In this document: one piece after another, positions 1-10,354 of the stretch
Layout of the letters: every line of letters starts with the position of its first letter
Numbering within the stretch: position 1 is the first letter of the stretch
Assembly (NCBI GenBank): GCA_030278955.1
Contig: JAOANR010000009.1
Span: 37,663,445 to 37,727,444, forward strand
From: Hygrophila difformis
Lineage: Eukaryota; Streptophyta; Magnoliopsida; Lamiales; Acanthaceae
Direction: 5' to 3'
Length of the DNA stretch: 64,000 nucleotides
Made by a program: the position numbers and the translations under genes
Notes under the pieces: generated by a model
What the model saw: only the letters and a program-made list of their open reading frames with translations
The model's database searches: none
What the model was told of the DNA's origin: nothing

Positions 1-1638
1 GTTTCTTATTGTTAAACTCCCAATCTCTTTGGGCTCAATAAAGGCCCTAACCTCACCCAAAAATTGGACTCCGCACTCTTCCTCCCTATTGGACTTAGTA
101 TTCCCTGGCCCAATTGATATCACAGCCCAATCCTTACTCCCTCCACCTGTCTCCAATTCCCTATCCTCCAGCCCGTCATACCCCAGAACGTGCACTACCT
201 TACAACCCCCTACCCCTTCATTAATACCTGGACAACTCGTGCCTTCGTTAATAATCACCCCGCCCGCTACAGCCGTTGTTTTCTGCTTTTGTGATTCCCC
301 AAACGGAGTCTGCCGAGAACTTTCCACTTCCCCAAGTTGATTAGCCCCGGACCCCCTACAGAACTGCGATACCGGACTGCCTCTTTCCTCCCCATCCTCT
401 ACTCCTGTTTTCCGGCAATCGGCCGCCACAGCTTCACCGGCATACTCTTTATCGCCTCGACAATCTTCCTCCACCACCGCTTCACACATATTTACTGCCA
501 CTTTCACCTTGTATCTTTCTCCGTCGACTTCAACAATCAAATCCAATGGAACAGTGTCTATACTACTTATCTCCACCATCATACGCACTCTATCTAATCT
601 TTTCATCTCCATTGATTCATTATCCACTGTAATCACCTTACCCCACCCCTGAGTAACTCTCTGGAAGTTCTCTTTGCACCACACGGACGTCGGCAGTCCA
701 AACACGTAGATCTATACCAAGAAACTCCGCGGCACCACGCCTTGAGACCATTTACACTTCCGCACGATCGTCTCCTGATCATTTTTGTCCGCCAGAAATT
801 TGTCCCTGTCGGCCTCTTCTCTAAATACCAGCACCACTGAAAGACTCCCACCATAGATAACATCTTCACAATTGTGATGCACTCGGAACAACCATTCTTG
901 GAATACTGTTAGCTTCTCAAAGGCCCTAATCTCAACTATCGCCGAATTCTCAAACCGACTCGAACTCCTTCTCACTGTCTCCAGCTTTATCGGATTGATC
1001 CTACCCTCGTTATTCCCTTCTATACCATCCACCTTAAGCCCACGTGCGACATCTGCATAAGATCTCCCATCCCACCATGCCCCCTTGTCATGAAGTTTCC
1101 CTTTCTCAGCGAAGTTCAGACCTCTACCCTTGCCTCCCTGCACTACACCCCTATCCCCATGTACCTCCTTCCCATGTCTCCCCCTGGAAGCCCTACTACT
1201 GGGGTACGCCCAACTGACTTTCAATTTTCGGCCCAGAACCGATTTTCCATGCAAGTTATGTATCACCTTACTCGCCTCCTCTCTACTCTGAAATCTGAAG
1301 AATCCGAATTTGAAGCCATTCACCGGCCATTTTCTCACCGGGATGAACCAATCCCTGACTCTAGCCACTCTTTCAATCTCCCTCAGTAACTGGCTATTTG
1401 ACATTTCTAACGGCACAAAACCCACATAAACCCCCACTAGGTTTACTCTTTTGTGAACCCCCTCATTACCAGACCTATTTCTTACCGCAGCCCCCCTAGT
1501 CTCCGAGCAACCACCACCTCCCGAACTGCCCCCCGTTTCCTTGCTCACAATGGCTAGCTCTCCATTCACCTGACATTCGCTCGCCCCATCTCCGATTGCC
1601 GGAAGAACCGTCTTGCTCCCCATCCTCTGTCCCGACAT
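1..1638 (-). pseudogene. LINE (BNR-like L1) ORF1 with RRM domain, 5' part
   Basis: The minus strand reads from an ATG at 1636-1638. Residues about 68-145 form an RNA recognition motif, with RNP2-like VYVGFV and RNP1-like KFGFFRF visible. A second conserved block follows, of the type that precedes the zinc-knuckle or basic region in plant LINE ORF1 proteins (FGLPTSVWCKENF, then WGKVITVDNES). One in-frame TAG at 712-714 separates the two blocks. The same frame is then open from 711 down to base 1, so the ORF runs off the left edge. Plant L1-clade LINEs of the BNR type are known to carry an RRM in ORF1; assignment to them is by architecture. The reverse transcriptase ORF would lie outside the window. 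A host RRM protein is the alternative, but the second block and the repeat context favour a LINE. Confidence 0.7.
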
Positions 1639-1659
1639 TTTAGGGTTTAGGGTTTAGGG
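1639..1659 (-). repeat. Three telomere-type repeats just upstream of LINE ORF1
   Basis: Three exact TTTAGGG units (CCCTAAA on the minus strand) end directly at the ATG of the LINE ORF1. Plant telo-boxes (AAACCCTAA) occur in promoters and leaders of translation-related genes, so this may be a leader element of the LINE rather than a former telomere. Three units is too short to call a true interstitial telomere. Confidence 0.8.
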
Positions 1660-1660
1660 T

Positions 1661-2620
1661 TAAAAATATATTTCTATAATTTCGCCCCCAACTCAAAATT
1701 TACCATTAATTTTTTTATATGATTATGTTAATTTTAGCTATGGAAGAAATGTATTTTATGTAATTTAGGCCGTAGGAAAGAATGGGAAAAAAAAGATACC
1801 ATGTTTCTTTATTGGTGGGCTTTTTTTTAACATGACTCATATTTTCTTTAATCTTTAATAAAATAAAATACTTCATAAACTTGGCCCAGTATCTAAAGTT
1901 AGAAGAGATCTTGTATTTTAACCTTGAAGCATGAACAACAAAGTGCAATAAAACTCCAAAGGAATTTCAATCTTCGATTCTCCAAGAAGTGAGTAAGTTT
2001 CGATTCTCGATTTTATTCTTTTTTTTTCTTGCCTTGACTGTTTGGTATATGAAATTTCCAGAACTGTGTTGTTCCGCCACTATTTATTTCTATATGTTTA
2101 CTAGTGTTTAAATAATTTAATACATTGATTTTGTATATTAAATCCATTTTCGTAATATTCCAAAATGTTCTAGTGTTCTGCAAGATTGGTTTATAGATGT
2201 ATTTCTCCGCCCTGTAGAGTTTAGTATATGAAATCCACTGTTCTAGACTTTAGTCTGTGTACTAGTTTAATTATTTGATTTTGTCTTCCGTCGCAACTAA
2301 ATTCATACATTGTATTATGTTATAAATGAAATTTTGGAGGAGAGGAACCTCTCTTTGATTGATGAATGTTGAAGGAATTACAAAAATTGCAGAAGGGAAA
2401 ATACATGAAATTAACGAAAGCTGTAAAAGAATTGAAAACAGAAAGCAGTAAATAAAGTAAAATTGCAGAAAGTTGTAAAGAAAGTAAAATAAATAAAATG
2501 CGGCTTCTTGAGAAGTGTTTAGGGTGTCTCGCTTTGGTGCCACGTTTAGCTTATATAGGGGTGGGGAACCTAGGGTTTCCTCAAGGCCCATGAACTCTTC
2601 CCTCAATGCTTCACCATGAT
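1661..2620. other. AT-rich stretch with no recognisable gene
   Basis: No domain-bearing ORF is seen on either strand. A TATA-like TTATATAGG near 2550 followed by an AACCTAGGGTTTCC segment could be remnant promoter or LTR sequence, but no paired LTR or target duplication was found. Confidence 0.4.
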
Positions 2621-2624
2621 TTTC

Positions 2625-2745
2625 CTCTTTGGTGGTGCTTCGTCGCGATTTCTTTCCTTTGACGGCACCTTATCCTGATTTCCTTTCCTTCCATGGTACC
2701 TCATCACGATCTTCTTTCCTTTCATGGTACCTCATCAGCGATCCT
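2625..2745. repeat. Degenerate tandem repeat of about 32 bp, 3.5 copies
   Basis: Successive units share the pattern GGTACCTCATC-n-CGAT followed by TTCTTTCCTTT. The two middle and last units are the most alike. It lies in a pyrimidine-rich stretch without coding features. Confidence 0.6.
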
Positions 2746-2790
2746 AGGGATTATCCTGAATGCCGCCTCTCTGAGATCATCTCCCTTCAG

Positions 2791-2863
2791 AAAAAATTAA
2801 TTGGGCCGGTTAATTGGTTATTGGGCTGAAACATAATGGACCTTAATTTTTTATTGGTTAAAC
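2791..2863 (+). repeat. Direct repeat, copy 1 of 2
   Basis: About 72 bp beginning AAAAATTAATTGGGCCGG is repeated almost exactly at 3025-3097, about 230 bp further on. The intervening DNA is AT-rich. It contains TGGGCC and TGGGCT site-II-like boxes just upstream of a plant-type promoter. Confidence 0.8.
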
Positions 2864-3024
2864 ATATTCATTTGATTTTTTATTCGAAATTTGTGTATGA
2901 AATCTACTGCTATATACAATGTAATACTTGAATTTTGTAATTTTATGGATTATAATTAAAATATTTTATCATGTTTAGGACAAAATGAAAAGATATTTTC
3001 TTCCTACGAGTTCGAAACCAAAAT

Positions 3025-3097
3025 GAAAAATTAATTGGGCCGGTTAATTGGTTATTAGGCTGAAACATAATGGACCTTAATTTTTTATTGGTTTAAC
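3025..3097 (+). repeat. Direct repeat, copy 2 of 2
   Basis: Near-identical copy of 2791-2863 (one visible T to A change in GGTTATTGGGC/GGTTATTAGGC and one extra T near the end). It lies about 120 bp upstream of the TATA box at 3215, so promoter-region duplication is a plausible origin. Confidence 0.8.
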
Positions 3098-3169
3098 AGA
3101 AGCCCCCCTCGCGCATTTTGTCTAATTAGCTTATTTAAGAGATATTTGCGCGCTTAACTTAGGGTTTGG

Positions 3170-3235
3170 AGATTTGGCCCATTAAGGCCCATTAGGGTTT
3201 CAAAACCCTAGCTCTATAAAAGGCATGAGCCCCAC
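3170..3235 (+). promoter_or_regulatory. Plant-type core promoter: paired GGCCCATT boxes, telo-box, TATA
   Basis: Two GGCCCATT boxes (3176-3183 and 3186-3193) are followed by AAACCCTAG (3202-3211) and TATAAAAG at 3215-3222, with a CT-rich leader beginning about 30 bp later. Site-II-like boxes plus a telo-box are typical of plant housekeeping promoters. The downstream transcription unit leads into the PMD exon at 4880, so this is the likely promoter of that gene. Inference from spacing only. Confidence 0.65.
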
Positions 3236-3254
3236 AAGTGCCCAAAAACTTTTC

Positions 3255-4800
3255 ATTTCTTCCTCTCCTCCTCCTAGCTCGGCCGCCTCTTCCTGGGAGT
3301 GTCTCCGCTCCGTGCCGCGTTGCCTCCACCCACGAGCCGCCGTCCGTGTCCGCTTCGCTCGTCGTGCCTTGGCCTCTACCTTCGAGCACCCTTGGGCCGC
3401 CACCATCGCGAGCACCGCCAACCATCGCCAGGCCGCCGCCATCCATCGTCACGTCCCTGTGAGTGCCACCATCTTCCTTGTTTCGGAGACACCGAGCGCG
3501 GCCATCCTCTTCAGCGCTGCCATCTCCATCGAGCTAGGCCGCCACTTCGCTTTAGGGAGCCGCCACCCGTGCCTAGGCTGCCATCCCTGCCTGAGCTGCC
3601 ATCGCCCTATTACTCGGAGACCAGGGCGCCATCTTCATCAGTGCCGCCATCTCCCTTCGAGCTGCCATCTTCATTGCTCCTGGAGACTCCGAGCGCCGCC
3701 ATCACTTCCATCTTTGCACCACCATCATCGTAGGCCTCCATCATCCCCCAGGCCGCCATAGACGTTGTGCCGCCATCCACCTGGGCAGGCCGCCACCCAT
3801 CTGCTCCGGGCCGCCACTTGCCCAGCTACAAGCCGCCATCCTCCTTCGTTTGAGCCGCCATCTCCCCTTGTCTCAGCCGCCACCTGCCTATCTCATGGAT
3901 CAGGTTTGTTTAGTCATCCCTCTCTTGTTTCTATTATTTTGTTGGCGTAGACTTTGATTTCATGGAGTGTGATTCGAGACTAGGACTTAAATCTGGGCCT
4001 TTTTAAGTAATGGATGTACACTGAATTATTTTCCGGGTTTGTTCCTCCACGTTGATTTTTATATATTATTGCTGAATTTTTGTATACTCATCCATGCTCG
4101 CATAGTGATCCGTATCTCTCCAGTCATTACATGTTTTTTGGATGACATAGGACCTAGCAAAATCATCCATGTTTATTTCGCCTATCTTCTTGATGACATA
4201 GGACATAGGACCTAGCAAAATTCATTTGTTTATGACATGGGGCTTAAAGAACCATGTCATGCCAGCTGTAAGCCCCATGTCATGCCAGCTGTTTATTCAA
4301 TCTTGCAACTGTTCCTTTGATGGTATCCCACACCTTGCTTGATGATATAGGGTTTGGTAGGATCATCCACATCGGCCTTCACTGATCCGCTTCGGGCCGC
4401 CACTGATCATCTCCCCAAGACATCGTCGGCAGCCATCTAGGTGTCATCAGCCGCCACTGCTCTGGCTGCCACCCCATCAGCTCGGGCCGCCACCTAGGGC
4501 CACCAGCTGCCATCCTCTCCGGGACAGGCTGCCATTCACTCAGCCCGGGTCGCCACTCCCTTGACAGGGTTCGCTGTCTCGTCTTCTCATGGGATGTCAT
4601 TCTAGGTTTGATGACATGCTTGGCTTCACTTGTATGTATACGTGTCATTTGGTTGCTTGTTGACTCATCTTTACAATTTTACAATAGGACGTCGCGTGAA
4701 ATGCTCAGCTTCCATCAGCCAGCCGGGTCGTCTCAGCCGCCACTCCTCGTGCTCAGGCCGCCACTCTAGTACCCCAGCCGCCATCATCATCCTCTTCCAA
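3255..4800 (+). other. Leader of the PMD gene: two GCCGCCA-rich islands split by an AT-rich intron-like segment
   Basis: Two GC-rich islands (about 3255-3900 and 4380-4800) are dominated by repeated GCCGCCA motifs with variable tails (for example GCCGCCATCT, GCCGCCACTT). They are separated by AT-rich DNA at 3900-4380 that resembles an intron. No reading frame across the islands has a recognisable domain, and frames in several registers stay open because the repeats lack stops. The motif resembles the consensus around plant start codons, but almost no ATG follows it. Most likely a repetitive 5' leader or fast-evolving N-terminal exon. Confidence 0.45.
4146..4365. repeat. Short direct repeats inside the intron-like segment
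   Basis: GATGACATAGGACCTAGCAAAAT-CAT occurs near 4141 and 4192 (the second with an internal ACATAGG duplication), with a diverged third copy at about 4340. A second repeat, CATGTCATGCCAGCTGT, occurs twice around 4253 and 4276. No coding feature overlaps. Confidence 0.65.
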
Positions 4801-4879
4801 GGCTCAGGTTCTTTTTGCCGCATATTATTTGTTTTGTGGCCTGTATTCACGTCCCTTAATCCCATGTTACTTCTTGTAG

Positions 4880-5407
4880 AGTGTGGAGAGGCTGCTTATT
4901 CCGGACTCTGATGATGAGGCCTATGACTTCGACCACCCAGAGTCGGAGCCCCTTCTGCGTCCATTTCACAGTACGACTGCGCATGCAGACGACGCTCGAG
5001 AGTTTTATCATGTAGATGCCCGATCACCGAAGTTGCGTTCACTAGAGCCTTTGTCTCTCAGATCAAGGCTATTCGGTCTCAGTGGTAGTTCTGCTACCAA
5101 GTCCAAGAATAAGCCACATACCAAGGTTCCCCGGATTGGTGGGAATGACGATCAGAACAGTTTAGGGAAGTACATTTCGTGGGTTCACCGGAAGAGAGGA
5201 CGTACTACCCAGTGGCGCAACTGGAGAATCGACGATGCTATTCGCCTATCTACCAAGCATGTGGTGTTAGATCACCATCTGCTTTACTATCTCATGGGGT
5301 TCTGGAATTCTTCCGTTAATGCCTTCCAGCTTCCCTCCGGCTTCGTCGGTCCCACTCACCTTGATGTTGTGATGATCACAGGACTCTGTGTTGTTGGGTT
5401 GGAGCTG
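4880..5407 (+). pseudogene. Plant mobile domain (PMD) gene, 5' half of the split PMD exon
   Basis: The exon starts after a TTCTTGTAG acceptor at 4871-4879. It reads an acidic lead (IPDSDDEAYDFDHPESE), a basic linker, then the N-terminal part of a plant mobile domain, including LPSGFVGPTHLDVVMITGL. PMD proteins (MAIL1/MAIN relatives and transposon-borne versions) act in silencing and genome stability; the reaction is unknown. The frame is cut between two codons at 5407 by an LTR retrotransposon, with AGCTG (5403-5407) duplicated at 23292-23296. The same frame resumes at 23297, so the gene was contiguous before insertion. The exact start codon is unclear because earlier exons are repetitive. 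Confidence 0.8.
5403..5407. repeat. Target site duplication AGCTG, left
   Basis: AGCTG directly precedes the TGTAACACC terminus at 5408. It is repeated directly after the TATTACA terminus at 23292-23296. A 5-bp duplication is the standard footprint of a Ty3-type integrase. Confidence 0.9.
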
Positions 5408-8128
5408 TGTAACACCCCGGATTTGATAACCCAGGCCGGGATGCCACCGCCACACCTCCCTTACAAGACACGACTTCTTCGAGCTTGCTAGAGAGATGCA
5501 AGACTATGGTTTTTCAGAATTTAAAAACATTTCAAACAGCCCATTTATAAATATGTAGCGAAAATCATTACATAGTATTATCTAAGTTGCAGTGGAATGT
5601 AATATTAAATATAGATATAGCAGCGGAAATATAAATAGGGCCAACACGGCCAAAGCACGGGTTAAACAGGCCCGTTATGTAGTTCATGTGACCAAACGAA
5701 AAATAAACAATACTGTTTCCCCAAAATAATCCCATGCATGCATATGCTCATGCATATTCTTCTAACACTGTAAAAAAAGAAACAACGGATTTTGTCAGCA
5801 TAAACATGCTGCGTAAGTTAACCCTTAGCATACAATAATGGGGTTTCAAAGCCTTTAATTATTTAAGAAAAGAATTGACTTACATTTAGCACGATTCCAT
5901 GCACTATATAATTTAGCTCGACTAATTAATGGAATTTAATTGTATAAATTAAAGGTATGGATTCCAAATGATCACAGATATAACTTGCAAGGCGATTAAA
6001 TAAATTGACATAAACTAACCACAATTTACCAAGGATTCAATTTAATTTAATCTCTTATAAATTTCTCGTTTCATTTCTTTTACAGATCACCATCCGCTAA
6101 GGCTCTTATGTCCACAAGTCGTACGCTTGGGCTCATACGTCCACAAGTATCATGGTCAATGTTTTAATAGGTTCTTTCCATCCGCTAGCCATACAATCAA
6201 TATTTCGCTAGGGCTCTTACGTCCACTAGACATACCCTTGGGCACTTATGTCCACAAGCCGTAGACAACATTGATAGTATCCAGCTTAGTCATAAACCAC
6301 AATGTTTTCAACAGAGTTTTCGTCTCTTGTTTAGAAAGACCAATTTCAATGATGGGTTTTACAGGGTCGCTGTTCGTGCCCTTTTCATTTTAAAATTTGT
6401 TTCAAGGTCAATTGGTTTGAAAATTTCACAGTAGCTCAAGAACGTCCTAACGAACAATCTTCGTGTTTTAGGTTTTTCAAACCGAGTTGAGGAAACGAGT
6501 CGAATTTAAAGATCTTTCACGAAAATATAATCTGTCCGGGTTCGGACTTGTCACAGTTTAGAAAATGAGTTTTTCGACATAGCAAACGAACTCCAAACAC
6601 TCTGAAATTTTACAGGCATGAACTTAATTTGATTATCTAGAACTTTATTAAGAACTTGAAGGCTAATTCCCATCGGGTCAGTGGTTAATATTTGAATCAA
6701 GTTCGGAACTAAATCTGTCAACTCTTATGAATTCGGTAAGAACGCAGACTAGATCGGTTCGGATTCGGAGGTCCAATCTCGATGAAATTTTATGAAATTT
6801 TACAGAGGTATTCACGACTCATAGATCTACAAATTTTATGTTTAACACAAGTCCAAATTCGCCTAAATCTGGTGTCAAAATGGCCAACAAGTTCGGAAAT
6901 CAATTCTGTCAACGTATGAACATTCGGTAAAAATGCAGGGTAAAAATTATGAAAATTTTACAGTAGGTAGATCTATGTCTTAGGAACGATTCTTCAGTTT
7001 TGAGTTTCTTCGTTCGAGCATCTTAAGAGGTCCGAAAAATTCATCAAAAAATGCTGCGCGTGTGTAAATCTCTTGTTGACAGATTTTTATTAAGTTTTCG
7101 TTAGATCTTATGTTCGGGTTGATTTTAGCCACCAAACTTGTAGTAAGGATTAACTTACTTGATATGAGTTCTAAACAGTCCTTGGGTCGTCCTTAATCTA
7201 CGGATTGTCACGAACGGAACTCCTCAACACGATTCTTCCTCCATTGGCGACGAATCGGAGTCGAAAGGAAAAATCTAGGGTTAGATCGAATTTTCGGGTC
7301 GAAAAGATGAACGAAAACTTAACAACTGCTTAACAACAATCTGGAATCCTTGGTGTTTTCGGGTTTTGGGAGAAGTTTAGAGAGTTTGAGAGGAGAGGGG
7401 GGGCTGCTAGGGTCACTTTGGACAAAAATTATGAGTTCCAAGACCTCAAAATCCGTCCATATACTCCTTCCATCGACTGGGATTGAGTTACCAAAGTCGG
7501 GGGTCGAAAATAAGGTAAGAAATCGCCGGAAACCGAAAGTTGCTCGCAGCCTGTTACATGGCGCGGTGGTGGCGCGTTTTTTTTCAAAACCATGCGGAGA
7601 CCGCGCGGCTCCCGCCTGGGCTGTGGCCTGGGCCCGGTCGTGCGATCCGTCGGGCCTTTCCTCCTCTCTTTCGGGTTTCTATCTTCCTACATTTTCGGGC
7701 TCAATTTTTCGGGTCATTCTCGAATTATGATTCCTATCTTAAATTTATTTCGTCTCGACTTAATTTCGTATTCGCAATCTAGAGTCCGTCGAGTTTGAAT
7801 TCGTCGGCTTCAAATCCGTCGACTTTTGACTCTCGTGCAATAATTTATTTATTTAAATTATTTCCAACTTCACGGGTTCTTGGAATTAAAAATTCTTTTC
7901 TTTCTTGAATTTAATTCCTATTCTTTTGGGATCAATCCAAGGAATATCTTCCGGCTTCCTTTCCCTCTTTTATTCCGTTTAGAATTTTTAAATCTAATGG
8001 CATTTCATTTCCGAGCAATAATTTATTGTAATAAATTAATTTTTTTCTTCTCGGAGATACTTCGACCTTGATTGGATTAAGAAAATAATTTTATTCCTTT
8101 GGACGCCGATAAAAATCTCGGGTATACA
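5408..8128 (-). repeat. Left (3') LTR of the gag-only element
   Basis: Starts TGTAACACCCCGG next to the duplicated AGCTG and ends GGGTATACA (the partner LTR has GGGTATTACA). Against the other copy it lacks a segment of about 69 bp between 7348 and 7352 that is present at 12331-12399. It carries the hairpin array at 6097-6258 and GC-rich DNA near 7560-7660. Confidence 0.85.
6097..6258 (-). repeat. Array of small hairpins with a conserved loop in the LTR
   Basis: Read on the plus strand, four units have the form stem-loop-stem with a 14-nt loop GGCTC(T/A)TA(T/C)GTCCA or close variants. Stems are CTTG/CAAG (6126 and 6237), CTAG/CTAG (6208) and one decayed CTAA/CAAG (6097). The array starts 689 bp from the PBS-side LTR end. 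Confidence 0.7.
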
Positions 8129-8143
8129 GTCTACCCCCCTTAA
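8129..8143 (-). promoter_or_regulatory. Polypurine tract next to the 3' LTR (PPT2)
   Basis: On the minus strand AAGGGGGGTAGAC abuts the LTR terminus TGTATACCCGAG, the expected place for the plus-strand DNA primer. A second tract lies about 320 bp upstream in the element (8459-8473). Confidence 0.75.
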
Positions 8144-8458
8144 GAATCAACTTTGTCCTCGAAGTTGCGTGTTAGCTTTTCGCGAGCTAAGAACTAAGGT
8201 CCTTTCGTTCATTACGTTCGTTTCTATATTGCGTTATTGTATTATTGTGTTATCATATATTATTGTATGATATTGTTTGTATTATTTTATTTATATCGTT
8301 TGACTGAACCCAGAATTGAAATTTCCAGGTTGCCTACCTACCCCGTGAAGGGATCAAGTCATTACGTAGTTCAAAATAATTCGAATTTGTTTATTATTAA
8401 TTTAGGATACATCCTATCGAGTCGAACTCCCAAAAATAAATTATTACGGGGTATCACA

Positions 8459-8473
8459 TCCTCTCCCCCTTAG
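8459..8473 (-). promoter_or_regulatory. Second polypurine tract with LTR-start-like sequence (PPT1)
   Basis: On the minus strand CTAAGGGGGAGAGGA is followed at once by TGTGATACCCCG, which resembles an LTR 5' end (TGTAATACCCG). The same arrangement recurs at 15527 and 56874, so it is a family trait. It lies just past the gag stop region. Confidence 0.7.
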
Positions 8474-8481
8474 GACTTCAG

Positions 8482-9622
8482 TTATGTCCCCATAACTGTC
8501 TATTCATTATTCTCAAGAGGGTTCGGGTTTTGGTCTTGTTGCTCATCCTTCTCTCCTTGCTGAAGGTTCACCAAATCTATTCTCTTTTCGATTGCCTCCT
8601 TTGGCGTTCGACATCCCCTAGCCTTGTGACCAAAGTTGCCGCATTTATAGCAGGCTCCAGGCTTCGGGCACCGGCACACCAGATGTGTATGGTTGCATCG
8701 TGGGCAGCGTGGTATGAACGCACCACGGTTGTCATCTCCTTCATTGTCGAGACCTTTATTTTCTTTCCCCCGGGACCCATTACCTTTCATAGAGTTGTTA
8801 TTGTTGTATTTCCGATCCTTCTTCTCAAGTCCTTGCGAGTCCTTGCTCGACTCACCATTTTCCTTACGCTACAATTGCTGGATTCGAGCAATCGCTACAG
8901 CGCGATCATAAATCGCCTGCAGGTTGGTGAATTGTCCTACTGCAAGTATCTCCCGGATACTAAGGTTCAGACCCATCTCGAATTTCTGAACCTTGTCAGA
9001 GTCGGTTGGTACTAGCCTCGTAGAAAATCGTACTAGCTCCTTGAATTTGGTGTAGTACTCTTGCACTATTTGCGCACCTTGTTTTAAGTTGATGAATTCC
9101 TCGTACTTTCGCAGTCTTGGTGCTCAGTGGGTAGAATCTTTCCCTCAAGGTTTCCTTAAGTTCTTCCCAGGTGTAGGCTTCTTCGCCTTCCTCTGAATTC
9201 ATTTGAAGGTTTTGCCACCACTCATCGGCTTTGCCTTCTAAGTAGTAGGTCGCTACACGTATTTTCTCCTCGTCAGGGCATTTGATAGCGTTCAAAAGTT
9301 TATCAAAGGTACGGATCCACCCCTCTAGTTTGGCAGGATCCTCTTGCTCATCATAGTGTGGTGGTTGGTAAGGATTTACCAATGCTAGGTAGTTGATTCA
9401 AGCTACTTTTTGAGGTACTGCTGCTTATGCCCTATGCACCTCAGCATTTCCTAATGCTACAAGAACTTCCTCTACAGTTTTTAAACGTTCTTCCATATTG
9501 TTGGGCACAGGAGGCACTCGTTCTCCTAGGTTCTGAGGAGTCCCATTGCTGTTGGACACTTTGGGGAGGTCAGTGTCAGTGTCGGTTGGACTTACCTTCC
9601 TCGATTTTCTCCTAGGTGCCAT
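8482..9622 (-). pseudogene. Gag polyprotein relic fused to the last codons of pol
   Basis: Starts at the ATG 9620-9622 (MAPRRKSRKV). It then has a Retrotrans_gag domain (EGWIRTFDKLLNAI, EADEWWQNL-like, LRERFYPLS) and a CCHC knuckle CYKCGNFGHKARGC preceded by a Cys-rich CPRCNHTH segment. Lesions are in-frame stops at 9425-9427, about 9395 and 8869-8871, plus one frameshift near 9115. After the stop at 8500-8502 the frame continues TVMGT-stop (8482-8484). That peptide matches the C-terminal end of pol in the relative at 15550. Everything between gag and the final pol codons is missing, which explains how the gag-only form arose. Confidence 0.8.
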
Positions 9623-10354
9623 TTTCTGTTATTAAGCGTGCGAAAATGAGTTTCTAATATAAGGGACGTTAGGAGTCAGGAAAATTTGAAAGATAGATCG
9701 TTAAAGGCCGTTAATAGATGTGGGCACGCTAAATATAAGTGATCAAGATCTAGGACTAAGGCAAAGTTAGTCTTTAGCAAGCGCTCCTAAGTCAAGGTCA
9801 TGTCGAATTCTAATATAGGAATGTTTCTTAACGCCGATAATTCACATAAAAAGAGTTAGTGTAAATATTCATGTATAGATGCAATGCTATGCAATCCCCC
9901 CAATAAAATTTAATTTATATATGCCTTTATTTATCCATGGGTTTTTTAAAAAAAAAGATTTTTTATGCTATGGATAATTTAAAAACAAGGGTAAAATATT
10001 TGGACCACTAAATTGGGCCAAGAGTAATAATTTCTTGAGCTCAAATAAAAGTATAAGTTGGGCTAAGAAAAATATTTGGATTAAAAGTGTTGGGCTAAAA
10101 TTTTGGGCTCAAGAATTTTGGGCTCAAGAATTTTGGGCTTAAAAATAATACATATAAGTAAAATAATTTTGGGCTAAAAGTTTGGGCTCCAAAAGTGATA
10201 GATTTTAAAATAATGATTTAAAAATAATACTAGTTTAAAAATAATAATAGTTTAAAAGAAACAATAATATTAATAGCTTTAAAAATATTCCGGGCTCTGA
10301 TACCACTCTGGTATCAGATATTTTCTTTAAAATAATAGCTTTAAAATATTTCAG
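9623..10354 (-). other. Untranslated leader of the gag-only element with TGGGCY box cluster
   Basis: No ORF of note. Eight TGGGC boxes lie between about 10012 and 10190, several in near-identical AATTTTGGGCTCAAG units. The leaders of the two other chromovirus-family elements that have one also carry such boxes. It lacks the coiled-coil ORF seen between PBS and gag in those relatives. Confidence 0.6.

Noticed and set aside
1639..1659. Telomere sequence
   Set aside because: Only three units, inside the region upstream of a LINE ORF, with ordinary DNA on both sides. Not a chromosome end.
3225..3761. His/Ser/Pro-rich frames in three registers as PMD exons
   Set aside because: All three registers are open because the repeat lacks stops; no domain or codon preference picks one. 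Kept only as a leader region.
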